A DNA stretch of 64,000 nt, from contig OZ020485.1 in NCBI GenBank assembly GCA_963971405.1, positions 38,313,469 to 38,377,468 on the forward strand, written 5' to 3'. Positions within the stretch are counted from its first letter, which is position 1. The number at the start of each line of letters is the position of its first letter. The DNA comes from Psococerastis gibbosa. Lineage: Eukaryota; Arthropoda; Insecta; Psocodea; Psocidae. The notes below the pieces were generated by a model. The model saw only the letters and a program-made list of their open reading frames with translations. It had not been told where the DNA came from and did no database searches. Positions 32,435 through 44,257 of the stretch are shown here, in pieces. A program made the position numbers and the translations under genes.

Positions 32435-32974
32435 TTAACAATTAAATAAAAATGCCACTATAGCTACCTTATAGCACGGTTTAACCTCGATATAAGCTGT
32501 GCGATTGACGACATAAACGAACAATAACGTTATAGGGAGTATATTAGAATCTGCCCTGAAGCAGATATACGAAGCAGATGATAGTGTGGTAAAAGTGATA
32601 CAAAAGAATCAGCGGCAGCAGTCCACCAATAACACCAATAAAAAGTTATTTCGAGAAATCAAATTCAACTAACTTGATAGTGACATCGAAAAGCCATCCG
32701 GATCCACGAAATAACTTATGGAGCAAATATCGTAGTGATAAAAAACTTGGAATAGCTCTATCAAACTACTAGATATTTTATTTCTCAGAGAAACGTTCCA
32801 ACCAGTTTATAGCGCTCTAACTGCACAAAAGATCGCATTTACTAAGTGCATCCTATTTCACCACCAGTGTCAATAATGCAGCCGATAATAATTCAAACTT
32901 GGTACAGTACGTTTAGCTTTATTATGCTTACCAACATTTTCTACTTCTAAAAGTTTTAAATTTACCTCTTACGC

Positions 32975-33122
32975 CAGGAACGGATCCAGCCCAGTTGGGG
33001 GGGTAGTTGTGGGTCAAAATAGGAAAAACATACTCGTATGTAATATTGATTAAATCAGAGCGTAATAAATTAATAAATTAACCCACAATAGATTTACCAA
33101 ATTGTAGCAGCATTCGTCCATG
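32975..33122. mobile_element. hAT-like MITE
   Basis: The left end CAGGAACGGATCCAGCCC has a weaker inverted right end (CATGGACGAATGC). Flanking 8-mers tcttacgc and tcttaagc match 7 of 8. A G run occurs near 32996. The interior is shared with the 7015 and 25225 repeats. Confidence 0.6.
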
Positions 33123-33280
33123 TCTTAAGCCCATGTTATGGTATTCTTTGTCACTGTAGTACTTGTCAACTGCTATCGCCCCATACTAGGAATACCTTGG
33201 CAAGCCCATATATGTTACAAATGAGGGTATTCTAACCAAAATAAACAAAAGCAAAACTCTAGTTGTATCGAAAAGTACAA

Positions 33281-34122
33281 GAACCGGTCCGAGTTTACTC
33301 GAACATGCTTTCCAATTTATCAAAATTAGTAGATGGAGAAAATGAGTAATTTCATTGTAAATAATTTTCCTATGGTAAAATTTCCGATATCTCGGGGGGG
33401 GGGGGGGGTTGTCCACCTGACGTCACTGGAGGTGAGGTAAATTCTAGATAGGTCAGACCAACACATTACCACACAGCAATAATGGCAGGGCACGCAATGC
33501 ATTTCTGCGTGAATTTTCTATCATTTAAAAAAAAATATATTTTTTTGTACAAAACCAAATACTTTTCTGGGAAAGCAACCTGTCCGGTTTCGTTACTCAA
33601 TTTAACACCTAAAACATCCCTGAAAGTAGAAATCATCGATAGAAAGGTTTCGCAGAAAAATTATTTTTTAGTCATTTTTCATGAAAATTTAGTTATTTTT
33701 ATTTTTTTACCCCCAGAAGCAAACTATCAAGGGGCAATAACAATACAATACCAAATAATAACAACTACAATATATGTGAATTTAAAAGAAATCGTTGGAG
33801 CCGTTTTTGAGAAATAATTTTTTTAGACGTTTTTTTGGAGTTTTTTGAGAATAAAACCCCCCCAAATTGAGTTAGCCCAAAATATAAAAAAATAGTCCCG
33901 AGGTATGATTTTTGTAAACCTACTTGCCAAATTTCATTCAAATCCACCGAGTAGTTTGCCCGGAAATCTACGCACAGACAGACAGAACGACAGACAGACA
34001 TTTCGTAAAAACCACTTTTTTGGGTTCCTGGGACCTTAAAACGGGTAAATCCGTTGAAATCTCGGAATCGAAAATTTCGACCGTCACAAAGCTTTCCTTA
34101 TACTACGTATAAATTGGAAAGC
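33281..34122 (+). mobile_element. HINE-like repeat, full copy
   Basis: Same start, G run (about 33394-33407), short C run, reduced CAGA microsatellite (about 33976-34000) and 3' hairpin ending TTGGAAAGCAAT as the other full copies. Confidence 0.85.
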
Positions 34123-34149
34123 AATAAGAGCTCACCAGATTGGACATTT

Positions 34150-34360
34150 GCCTCGACATGAGAACTTAGTAAGCTGCATCATAAAGAGAAGGCGTCAACC
34201 GACCTGGGCGCCCAAGAAAAGAGTATCTACAGCAAGTGATGGAGGATGTAGGCTCCAATACATACATGGAGCTGAAGAGGGCGTGTCAGAATTGAAGGGA
34301 GTGGAGGCATCGATGCCACATGTTGCTGCCAACCAGGCTGGAACTTGAAGAAGAAGAGTA
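34150..34360 (+). pseudogene. Non-LTR RT extreme C-terminus remnant
   Basis: The plus strand reads, with frame changes, a KEYLQQVMEDVGSNTYMELK segment and a MLLPTRLELEEE end. The first motif is also readable at 49150-49200. This is the tail of an RTE-like ORF2 followed by GAAGAAGAAG. Confidence 0.6.
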
Positions 34361-34379
34361 ATTGTCACACCATTGCAGT

Positions 34380-36640
34380 TCTCTTTCTATAGCGTTTACT
34401 TATTAATCCATTCATGACCACCTGACTGAGGTAAATACTCAGATAGATTTTTAAGACTGAAAGAAAATTTCATTTGATGTCAAGAATTTTAGCGGGATAT
34501 GAAATTTAGCTTTGATACTTGGGTGAAAGATATCCTTTGCTTAGTTGAGGAACTTGATCTCAGAAGTAACCTCATCTAAAATTTAATAATAAAAGGACGG
34601 CGCAAAGGACAGAGAACAAAGGCGACAACTTGAAAGTAACTAATTACTTTATCAAGTTTTCATATGAGCCGCAGCTTGTAGCCAACCAGTATCCCTGACA
34701 TTTTTAATAACAGCTTTGTTTTGTTGAAGTAACACTATTGTGTACCAAAATGGCGAATTAAATCTTATCGCGTCTTGTATTTTTTGTCCCATTAGAATTT
34801 TGTTTATAGACTTAGGAGTTGTGGTGGTTTGAGTTTTCTACGGCTACATAATAAAAAATTTATTATAATTAATTTTAAATAGTAAGATGTAATTTATAAT
34901 TGTATAAACATGAACTCCTCGAAAACGCTGGAAGAATGAGTTGGAAATTCCTTCGCGAGTTGGGAGTCCGTAGATCGTGGAGCGTTGTGCAAAACCGAAA
35001 TGACTGGAGGAGTGTTGTCACTTGTCGAGCTGGCCAAAGCTCATCAAGCTAGGGCTGTAGAGCCAGAAGAAGATGTTATTTATAATTGTAGAAAAATGAA
35101 CATAACACAGTGCAGTCTATTAACGTAGGTTATTAGACCTCGAAGGGATCAAAATTCAAAATGTTTAAAAATCTGTGGGTTATTATAAAATTTGTTGTTA
35201 CTTTGACCCAAAATTAGCATTCCTCAGCAACCCTATAAAAGCAAATTAAGTGGGCGCTATCTTGCGAATGCCATCCAAATTTGGAATTAAATAACAGACA
35301 GAGTCGCCGGATTTCTTTTGATAGAAGGTTGGAGGCGTTCTTGGGAGTAAATCAACGTATCTGTTATTTGACAAAACTAATGCCAGAACTATAGATGGAT
35401 TCAAGCAACTAACCACTTTCAAAAATCCCCAGGAATGTTAGTCATTCCTGAGTCACAAACGTTGAAAAAGCATTGAAGCTTGAAATGGTGGAAATATGAA
35501 GGAAAAAAAAATTAAAATATCCAAAACCCAGCAAAATTATTACTTCTGTGCATACCACTTAGAATGCGTGTATTATCATACAGTGCAATTCATAACAAAA
35601 AAACTCACCAAATCAGTCAATGAAACTGGTGCTATTTTGTTAAAACCACCTTATCGGTAAGTATATGAGACACATACGACGTACTGGAAAAACCAACTCG
35701 CGGAAACACGCAGATGGGGGGTGAAAAGCGCGGGACACTCACGCGGCATTGGCGACGCTGCTGTACTGGAGAAAGGGGGAAAGCGGGCGGCACCGCACTC
35801 GCTCAAACATGCGCTCACGCCGCCCCTCAGCTACCACACTTGCATGCATTTTTTACAAAACATTTAAATTTTTGTGGAGGTTGAAGGAGCTTTTGATATA
35901 AAGGACCCCTCGAGACGAGACTTCTCATGGGACATGTATTCTTTTGTGTCCTTTTTTTAGTTCAACAGCACTGATGCACATTATCTACGGCTAATGGGCT
36001 TTTTCCTCCTTTGTAAAAAAAAAATAATAATAATAATAATTAGCCTGAAAAGTGCAATGTTTAAATAAGTTTATTATAACTAATATCTTACGCTTGTCGC
36101 TGTAAACATCATATTATTAAAAAATAACATAAATATATCTGCTATCTGTATATATTTGAAAATTTGTTGAAATTTTTCCACTCATTGTATTCTTTTTGGT
36201 TCCTTTTGAAGGATTGCAATCAGAATTTTTATAACACATGCTATATTTTGCGAATTTACTCTTATTTGCATTGAGTACTGGAATGAATTTGGCACACAGC
36301 ACAGGTCTTTATAGTTGAAATGTTATTAGCATTTAGCACAGAGGAATAATGAAACTTATATTATATACTGTATATACAATAAACTCGTCAGTCGTCAACT
36401 GGAGCTCAAAATATACTGTATGTACAAACTAAGAGAGTTCTTCAAAGCTTAAAGAGCATATTTAAAAAATCTACACAATATTTAATTGAATTTTTCATCT
36501 TCTAGTGTAGGCCTAATCATTTTTTTTTTAATAGATAGTAGTTTTTCAATGTGAAAAATAGTTACAGGACATCTGTAAAGACACAAAAATCAGGTAGCCT
36601 ACACCATCATTGAGAATAGAAGAAGGAATTCATGAATCAA
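34380..36640. other. Mostly unique DNA; one GC-rich island
   Basis: Bases 35690-35850 form a GC-rich island (GCGGGACACTCACGC, CGCTCACGCCGCCCC) in otherwise AT-rich DNA, with no frame recognised. A (TAA)n run lies near 36019-36039. There is no supported gene. Confidence 0.35.
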
Positions 36641-36649
36641 CTATAAAGG

Positions 36650-36765
36650 AGAAGGTAGGAGCTCGAAGGTACCAAAAACTGAAGAGGAAAGCACAGGACT
36701 GAGATACATGGAGGATAATATACAAGGAGTTGCTGTCAACCAATCGTTGAGATTGGTTGACAGAG
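36650..36765 (+). pseudogene. Short non-LTR tail remnant with a hairpin
   Basis: The frame RYQKLKRKAQD...DTWR resembles the end of non-LTR ORF2 proteins. It is followed by a perfect 13-bp inverted repeat (CTGTCAACCAATC, 36733-36745 and 36751-36763) around a 5-base loop. Confidence 0.4.
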
Positions 36766-38105
36766 GAACATCAGCGAAATTACGGAAAAGTTATAATACA
36801 ACAAATTTTCACTGCAATTCATGAGTCTCCTTTCACAGGAGTGATTTACTGGACCGGCAATGAAGACCGGCTTCGGCAGTCTCAATACAGAGTGAGGGTC
36901 AATATGCAAAGTTTTTTACACCCTTATTGCAATGCAAATCGGGCAGCTATCGAGAAAAGAATTACGGAAAATTCGCAATAAAAGAGAGAATTGAATCGTG
37001 GACAGCTGTGACCCTACAAATTCAATAATTCATTCGTTAGCCTATCCTACTCCTTTTCCACGACAAATAAATAAAAAAAGAATTAAACTCTGTTCGAGGA
37101 GTGTTGTACAGCTCCTGTAAGACAATGTCCTACCTAATTGAGTCGCCTATTTTCAAATGGGTCCATCTCCATTTTTTTCGAGTTTGAGTTTTTGTTGGAT
37201 TGGATTCCTTGCTTGAATGCCTATCGATAGACATAACACTTCGGCGTCAAATAGAAAATTTCTCCAATGTTAAATCTAAAGTTATTTAGACTAATTTTTA
37301 AGTAAATCTATATCTCCATCCTTTCCTTAGCATCTAAGGCTTAGATCAAAACGTGCTAGCTCCACCTCAGCCAATCAGCGGCCGCCATTGTGATCACGTG
37401 CCGACACTAACAAACATTAATTGTGAGTTAAGAGGAATAAGGAATTGAGAATCAGAGAATCGGTTTTCTAGCTCTCCTGAAAAGTAAGGTCAAAGAATTG
37501 GCAACTTAATTATTTATATAAAAAAAAAACTTCTTTACTTGGAGCTGTTGAATTTTCAACGTTGAGTCATAAAATTTCGTATACTAGTGTTTAACTCTCA
37601 GATTTAGAATTCTAATCCACATTAATTGCTTCCCGAGGACGCTACCCAGAAAGACCCACACAAACCAGAAGAAAAAGGTTAGATTTATAAGTTTTCTTAG
37701 TTAGTTACCGGATATGAAGTGATGGGACAGTTCGCTAAGAAGAGTCTACTCAGCTTTGCGGTCAAAAGTTTAATAAGTACGAACTGGGAAGGGTTCTTAA
37801 GTCGAAAGTGAAGAAAGCACACGAACACACAGGCTTGGTTGGCATGAGACAACTTTGTACTGTAAAAGAAAAATGCTGGCGCCCAACCAATCAGATCAAG
37901 GGCCTAACCCTAGCCTAGGGGTACAGGAAAGGAGCCTCCCTATAAAGATTCCTTTTTATTCACGTGGTATAAAAACCGTGGATAAAAAACCAATCAGGTG
38001 TACCCTGGGCAACGCAAAGTGGAAACATCTAGCGGCTAATTCTTTCACCTCTGAGACCAAAGCCGAGCTTTGGGTGTGCACCGACCATGGCGTCAGGCTA
38101 GAAAG
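36766..38105. other. Unique DNA, no gene supported
   Basis: Frames at 36757-36981 and 37855-38136 lack recognisable features. The latter may be degraded upstream ORF2 sequence of the element at 38110. Confidence 0.3.
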
Positions 38106-38109
38106 AATA

Positions 38110-38565
38110 CTGCGAACCAGCAGGAATTCTCAATAGTCACACAATCAAGTGGTTTACTGATGGCTCTAGGCTAGGACGTACAAAACCAACAACAGGCCTT
38201 GGTGTCTTTGGTCCTGGGGTTAAATATCTGGGGTCTCTTGGGGAGACAACTACAGTATACCACTTACAGTATACCTCTTTGAGCTTTGCAACTAGAATGG
38301 ACATCTGACTGACATAGGTGTCAGAGAGTCTAGAGCATGCAGATTCTGCAATGAAGGAACAGAGGACCCCGAGCACATTCTCCTTCACTGCGATGCAATC
38401 GCACGAAGAAGAAAATGTAAAAGACCTACCGCTTCTAAACCCCCCCAAGGTCCTGGCTCTGCTGAGGGAGATAGGCCTCGAGGAAGTGAAGCGATGTAGA
38501 TACTTTGTTGCAGGGGGCACAATAGGCCCAATAGGTAAACAACCTGTACCCCATTAAATAAAAAA
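38110..38565 (+). pseudogene. Non-LTR retrotransposon RNase H, internally deleted
   Basis: KWFTDGSRLG (38148 on; the first catalytic Asp of RNase H) is followed by TGLGVFGPG and SLGETTTVYH. The centre of the domain is missing. At about 38326-38560 the end of ORF2 is readable across frame changes: CRFCNEGTEDPEHILLHCDA (CCHC-like finger) and PPKVLALLREIGLEEVKR. The closest type is an I/R1/LOA-like element. Confidence 0.8.
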
Positions 38566-38716
38566 TAAATAAAAAACCTAGCCTATCAAAATATTGAGAT
38601 TTGACTTCCTTACCCTATGGATTTCTATATGAAACTAGCCCATTACGCCTAAATCGTTATAGCCTACTAACAGTAAAATACTTCAGTTTCAACGTTACTG
38701 TAATCACGGTCCAAAT

Positions 38717-38755
38717 GGTATAGTCCACGCAAAATGAGAAAAGTATGGACATTGT
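38717..38755. mobile_element. Single end of the palindromic MITE
   Basis: TATAGTCCACGCAAAATGAG and the next dozen bases equal the terminus of the elements at 17907 and 40866. Confidence 0.8.
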
Positions 38756-39114
38756 AGCGTGCAACCCTACCTTTTTATATGTGTATCCAGTTTACTGGAT
38801 ATACTAAAACTTAATATTACGATTACATATCTTCTTCTTATTATTTATTAAATTTTTTCAATTTATTTATTTATTTGTAAATCCGCCATATTTGTTTTGT
38901 TCAATTAACCAACCTCCAAATATCACATTCGGTTTAAAATAAATTAATTTTTTCTATCTTTTATTATTATTCACAATTTAATTATCGCCAGATCTTTTAC
39001 AACCACAAAATCATAAAGTATCTATTATTATTTATTTCTATTTATTAATAAAAATACTTTTATTATTATTATTATTACTTTAAAAAAGTTTTTGACGAGA
39101 GGTTGGCGGCCGGT

Positions 39115-40140
39115 TGAATTTGCGGTGGCTTGTTAGAAAATGTTACGAAAAAGGTGGCCCACTACATCGCGGCCATGAAGGCACTGAACGACGACCTCGC
39201 AACTCCACTCAAAGAAGTCGAACTTGTACCGTTCCTCATGGCTCACCTACCCCCTCGACTGGCTAGTCTTGTAGGTTCCCAACTTACGGTATATAGTAAG
39301 ACCTTCAACTTGAGTTGATGGTCTGCCGGCAGGTAAACGTTCTTCAGCGCCATTTCCAGTTCGGTCCATAGTGCATACTTATTTCCGGCGTACCACCGAG
39401 CGGCTGGCCCGTCAAATAGCGTAGGTATGGCGCGGAGTTTTTCGTCTTCTGTTAGTGGGTGAAGGGCAAGGCAATCTTTCAATTTGTTAAAAAAAAGTGG
39501 TAGACTCCCGTCGGCACCGGTGAACGTGATGTTGCGTCGTCGTGCCTCTTTTAAAAACATTTCTAGTTGTGGCCTAGAGCTTCTCCCTGGAAGAACCTGT
39601 CGCAGGAAATCGCGTTGCAACTCTAAATTGACCTTGAAGATTCGATTCAGTACTCTCTCCATCCGTATCTCCTCTCCTTGATCGTGGGAAAGCTCTTCCT
39701 CAGGCTCCAAGTCTGTTGGTCGAGTCTCGGGTAATGGTGAACTTACCAATTGCAAATTTATCAATGTCGCCTAGGCAAGCTGGATGATCATTCACGTAGC
39801 TTTTCATATATTGTCGTTGCTCTTCCAGATCAGCCGCCGGTAACTCACATCCGACTTCCGTGGCTAATGACTCGAGCTTCTCTCCATCACAGTTGGTTAG
39901 ATAGTGTGTTAATGTTAATGGTACCACTAAGTAAGGAGGCCGTACAATGGTAACGTCTGCCATATCCTCAAACTGGTTTGCCGACTCCGGTGTCGCTAAG
40001 AAGTGGCTTTTTAATTCCTTTTTCAGGGTCTCCTTCGTGCCTTCTATCGGTAATCCTAACTGTTCAGCGATCTCTTCTAGCCGGGCCTTACTGGTGGCAC
40101 TCAAAAACTGTATTAGGGTTCGCGGCATTATCTTTCGCAC
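39115..40140 (-). pseudogene. Ty3/gypsy-like gag, frameshifted and partly inverted
   Basis: On the minus strand ATG at 40137 (or 40125) starts a gag-like protein. An N-terminal SAP-like segment (ARLEEIAEQLGLPIEGTKET) runs in the first frame to 39700. A shifted frame (39764 on) continues with ITFTGADGSLPLFFNKLKDC and AARWYAGNKYALWTELEMAL, typical of retrotransposon gag domains. The gag homology stops near 39305. The next expected gag segment (HYIAAMKALNDDLATPLKE, VPFLMAHLPPR) lies on the plus strand at about 39150-39275, so part of the gene is inverted. GTAAGT occurs at the frame change, so an intron cannot be excluded there. No protease or RT follows. Confidence 0.75.
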
Positions 40141-40865
40141 TTTTCACTATATATATTTATATAAATATATTTATTTTTTTTTCCCACAACAATGTCTATC
40201 GTAATATTAAATAGTCTTACGTGAAGTAATTCACACGATAATTGTTATTAATACACTTATTATTTATAATTATCATAAAAAGGGAAGTAGGTGTTCCTAA
40301 ACACCCCCTCCTCAAACCCAAGACGAATGCGACTAAAGAAAACTAACTGGTATATATTATACCACTTTTGGTAACCTATCTAGGCCTACGTGCTTATTAT
40401 TAATATAATGAATTAATACTTCCTTATCATTCATTCCATACATACAATACTACGACCAAGAGTGTGTGAACTACCCCAATGCTGATAACTGAGCCAATTT
40501 GCACAAAACAAGTCAAATATATTCCGTGTCAAACAGAAAGGACAAACTCCTATCAATGGTTTACCATAATTAAAGTAAAATGACGATAATTTTTATATAG
40601 GCCCAATATTAAATAAATAGTTATAGATTGAATTACATAAAACCGATCTTGACTCCTCTGGATCCGTCCGTCCTCAACCCTGACGAATTGACGAAACTGT
40701 AATTATAACCACAACAGCACAAAGATTATCCGTAACCTAAGCCCTGTTGACAATCAAAACATTTTATTATCACTATTTTTTCTTAGCGAACATCTTTCAA
40801 AAATATAAATGCCATGATTAAGAATTTTAAAAAGTATTGCAAATTGTTGTGTTTGGAATTGGAAA
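40141..40865. other. AT-rich flank of the gag relic
   Basis: I looked for an LTR or primer-binding site upstream of gag on the minus strand and saw none. Confidence 0.35.
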
Positions 40866-41046
40866 TGAAATTGGAATGTTTTGATCCTGTCCAACACTGT
40901 AAAAATATTCCTTGCACCATTTTGTGTTACCTTGTTGCATTGGATGCAAAGCATAACAAAAATTGTGCAAAGAATATTTTTACAGTGTTCCACAGGATCA
41001 AAACATTACATGTCCATACTTTTCTCATTTTGCGTGGACTATACCA
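40866..41046. mobile_element. Palindromic MITE, copy 2, left end lost
   Basis: Near-identical to 17940-18118, including TTGGAATGTTTTGATCCTGT, the central TTGCATTGGATGCAA and the right end GCGTGGACTATA. The outermost left arm is replaced by unrelated sequence. Confidence 0.8.
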
Positions 41047-41049
41047 CTG

Positions 41050-41250
41050 TACACATAACGTAGTGGTACGGACCCTAAATTTCACCCGAAGCGTTGCTGG
41101 TTCCAGTCCCACACTTGCTGCATTTTCTTCAGGGGGAATGTAAAGCAGGCTCTGTCGGGCCTTCCTAGTTGAGTGGAAGAGAGGGCTTTATAGCCCTAAG
41201 TCCACTAAATTGGCCCAATAATAGAACTTTCAGTCATTATTTGTCTACTC
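41050..41250 (+). mobile_element. SINE family 1
   Basis: GTAGTGGTACGGAC is followed by TTTCACCCGAAGCGTTGCTG and a B box decayed to GGTTCCAGTCC. Body and 3' end (TTGGCCCAATAATAGAAC) are present. It abuts the palindromic MITE. Confidence 0.8.
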
Positions 41251-41359
41251 CACTAAATCGTTTTCGATTTCGCTATGGAGCCATCGTTCCAAGGTGTTCG
41301 TAGAAGCCTCGAATGCAGACTTTTTATTTGAGGACATTTTTTAAAACAATACCAGTTAG

Positions 41360-41900
41360 AACTACAACCCTCGCTAAAAGATGAGTTTCCAACAACATTC
41401 ATCTCTCGCCCCCTGCAAAAAAATTAAAAATACTTCAGCCACTCATGTTGATTGAAGTAGGCATAAATTCTACCCTATTGAAGAATCGAAAAACAACGAA
41501 TTCCTCCCATAAATAAACCATCGAGGTGGAAAATTCCCCCTCTCTCGAATATGAAAGGATTACATGAGACAGGGGAAAATCCCTTTGAGAGCGCAAGTTT
41601 TCCATGCACTTTTCTAAAAGCCAAAACCATCAAGCGAAGGTGCTCAGAGGCAATTGGCAGCAGCACCAAGGGGGAAAAGCCAATTCGCGGCCACAAAGGA
41701 GGTCGAAAATCAATTGGTGATGAGAGTTTTCCGTAATAGCACAGCAAGTTAATCGGACGGCCGCAGGAGCACCAGATGCTATAAAAGGATAAAAACGTTT
41801 TTCGCTCCCTTAGTTCCTCTCACTTGTAATTTTCAGTTTCTCCGGCTGAGAATGACCACGCTTGGAGGACAAATGAGCCAGCTTGGGAAGCGGAAATTAA
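41360..41900. promoter_or_regulatory. Unique block with TATA-like box, no gene assigned
   Basis: CTATAAAAGG at about 41779 is followed at 41853 by ATGACCACGCTTGG opening only 23 codons. The surrounding sequence is unique and less AT-rich than average. It could be a promoter whose gene's exons I cannot see, or chance. Confidence 0.2.
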
Positions 41901-42149
41901 TCTTTTATCCCTTTCTTCGATAAACGAATGAAATTCAGCTTTGATTTATTTTTCAATTATATCATGATTGACCGGTATGTAAGCTAAGGGCGTTAAGCGG
42001 ATGCCCCGCTTCCACTTCCTCATAAAAGCTAAAATTAGTTTACATTTCCTCCCACGAGCATATTACGTACATACTGTATATGAAAGACTGAATCAAAATT
42101 AGCTTAAACAAGGTATTTGCCAATCAGAATGCTGAGAAGATCCTGTGGC

Positions 42150-42745
42150 GTGACGCTGAGAGACTAACGTAAAAACCAAGACATAAGACTAGAGATGAGA
42201 ACCCGGGACGTACTGGAGAAACTCAGAGAAAAGAGGCTGAACTGCTGGGGAAAACCACCCAGTGAAAAGAAACACGCTGAAGAAAATATGAAAATGAAGA
42301 AACAAGAAAATGAAGAAAACAGATAGGTCAGGACATGTAGAGTAGTGGAACGGACTCCAACTTTCACCCGAAAGGTTGTTGGTTCGAGTCCCACACTTAC
42401 TACATTTTCAGCCCATGCTTCGGAGGGCATGTAAAGCAGGCGGTCCCGGGCTTTTCTAGTTGAGTGTAAGTTATAGCCCTAACTCCGCTAGGTTGGCTTA
42501 GTAATAGAACAAAAAAAGTCGATATATATATAATAGTAACAAACCGGGAGATACAAGGAAGAAGACCGCCAAGGAGGCCGAGAGTTACACTGGGAAGAAA
42601 GAACGCCGGGGATATGAGAAGGTTGGGGCTCTCCACCGAGGACGCACAGGACAGAACGGTGTGGAAACGCTGCTGTCGTGCCGCCGACCCTCCATGAGGA
42701 TAAGGCGCGGTAAAAGAAAAAAAGAAGAAGACGGTATTTGCCAAT
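42150..42745 (+). pseudogene. Non-LTR RT C-terminus, split by a SINE
   Basis: Before the SINE (42326) the frame reads EMRTRDVLEKLREKRLNCWG, a typical RT thumb-like tail. After the SINE (42522) the frames give RRPRVTLGRKNAGDMRRLGL and EDAQDRTVWKRCCRAADP, the usual end of such ORFs. A 3' UTR-like piece (CCCTCCATGAGGATAAGGCG) recurs at 56040. The copy is truncated and frameshifted. Confidence 0.7.
42326..42522 (+). mobile_element. SINE family 1, best-preserved promoter
   Basis: TAGAGTAGTGG (A box) and GGTTCGAGTCC (exact B box) are about 32 bp apart, followed by the family body and 3' AATAGAACAAAAAAAGTC. It lies within a non-LTR fragment. Confidence 0.9.
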
Positions 42746-44078
42746 CAATGAACTAAATTTCACTTCGGACACCTTAACCTAGCATTGTTCAGGTTTCAAG
42801 AAATTACACCAATACCCCATTAAATGCATATTTTATTTTAAATTTATTGATAGAGTCTTGAAAATGAATGGGTTCGAAGCCAATGTGTACAAGTGACATT
42901 TTCTTACTTTTACTGACAATCTCCGAGAATTAATCTATATAAACATCCAAACGGTATATCTCTATCAAACGTAGTTGTTGAGCTATAAGGGTTTGAAAAT
43001 ATTATTCGCCGTTAAAAGGATACAGACTATCAAACTACAGCTGCGTTTTTCTCGAAACCAGCCTGATAGTAGGCCTACTGGCACTCATTGGCTTCTAACC
43101 CATTCAAATAGTCTCTGTTTTAAATAAACAAGACCATAAATATCTACGATTGCAATACTTTTAATGGAATTGCCAAACACGAGAGTGGAGACTCAACAGT
43201 AACATTTGAGTGCAGTATATTCACTCGTCCCTAATTCCTCGTGAACACTTTTGTGATACTCGTATTTTATGAAAACACGGTTTTTTATGAAACAAAGGTC
43301 CTATTAAAAAAAAATTTCCTCAAAATAGAAACAAATAACAATCACCTTCCATTTCGCGCACCACACAGCAATGCTCGAATATGTTCCACATATTGTGTGT
43401 TAACTGAACATGTATCTTTAGACAAGAAATCAGTATTCATCAATTAATTTCTACCATTTCTCCTTTGAAATTATGATTTCATTAAGATCTGATAAAAATT
43501 AAGTTAAAATCTAGAATTAAAATTATGGGAGGACAGCGACACATGCATAAATATTTTGCAGCTATATAATGAAGCTACGATAACATTGATAAAATGTTTT
43601 AAAACCGACGCCGGTGAAAAAAAATGATATAGCCGTTTGAACGAAAAGATTTTCTTTTCCAAGATAGTGACTTTGACGATGTTGTGCAAGTAGAAGGAAA
43701 AACCAAGTGAGGGAAAGCTGGTACATCTCGTGGACAACACAAGTAGTATTCTTTATACGATACGATCCGGATCCCTGCATTTAATTACATCCTAAGCGTA
43801 GCGTATATATATATATATACAGTATATAAGGGGTCGTCACGAATATATTTTATTCATACGCCATTGCATTCGAACCACTTCCAATGTCCAGCCTAAAAAA
43901 ACAGGCTTTCTTATGTTTCAAACGCTATTAGTACTACAGTTATTAAATTGTAACCTTTCACATAAATAGAAATCGTTACAAAAAATGTGGACCAGCCTAA
44001 AAGGAACGACGCCAGCCAGTACTTCATAAATTGAGCCAAAAATTGTTTTATTAATGTTGCCGAGGATTTAACGAATTA
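42746..44078. other. AT-rich DNA with a TA microsatellite
   Basis: (TA)n at about 43805-43822. No gene supported. Confidence 0.4.
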
Positions 44079-44086
44079 AAACGATC

Positions 44087-44249
44087 CAGGCCCGTAACCA
44101 GGATTTTATTTTGGGGAGGGTTGCGATCCTTTTGTATGTAATTAAATGTCGCACGTCTAGAAAAGTCAATTCTAACTAGTGTAAAGTCAAAACATTTCAG
44201 AAGGGGTTGCAACACCCTAGCCCCCCCCCCCCCCCCGGTTACGGAGCTG
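44087..44249. mobile_element. hAT-like MITE with perfect 8-bp duplication
   Basis: AAACGATC is present on both sides (44079-44086 and 44250-44257). The ends are CAGGCCCGTAACCAGG and (inverted) CAGCTCCGTAACCGG. There is a C run of about 16 near the right end. The frame across it is a by-product. Confidence 0.9.
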
Positions 44250-44257
44250 AAACGATC

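Noticed and set aside
42400-42744. Minus-strand frames near 42.4-42.8 kb as genes
   Set aside because: They are antisense to a SINE and a non-LTR tail.
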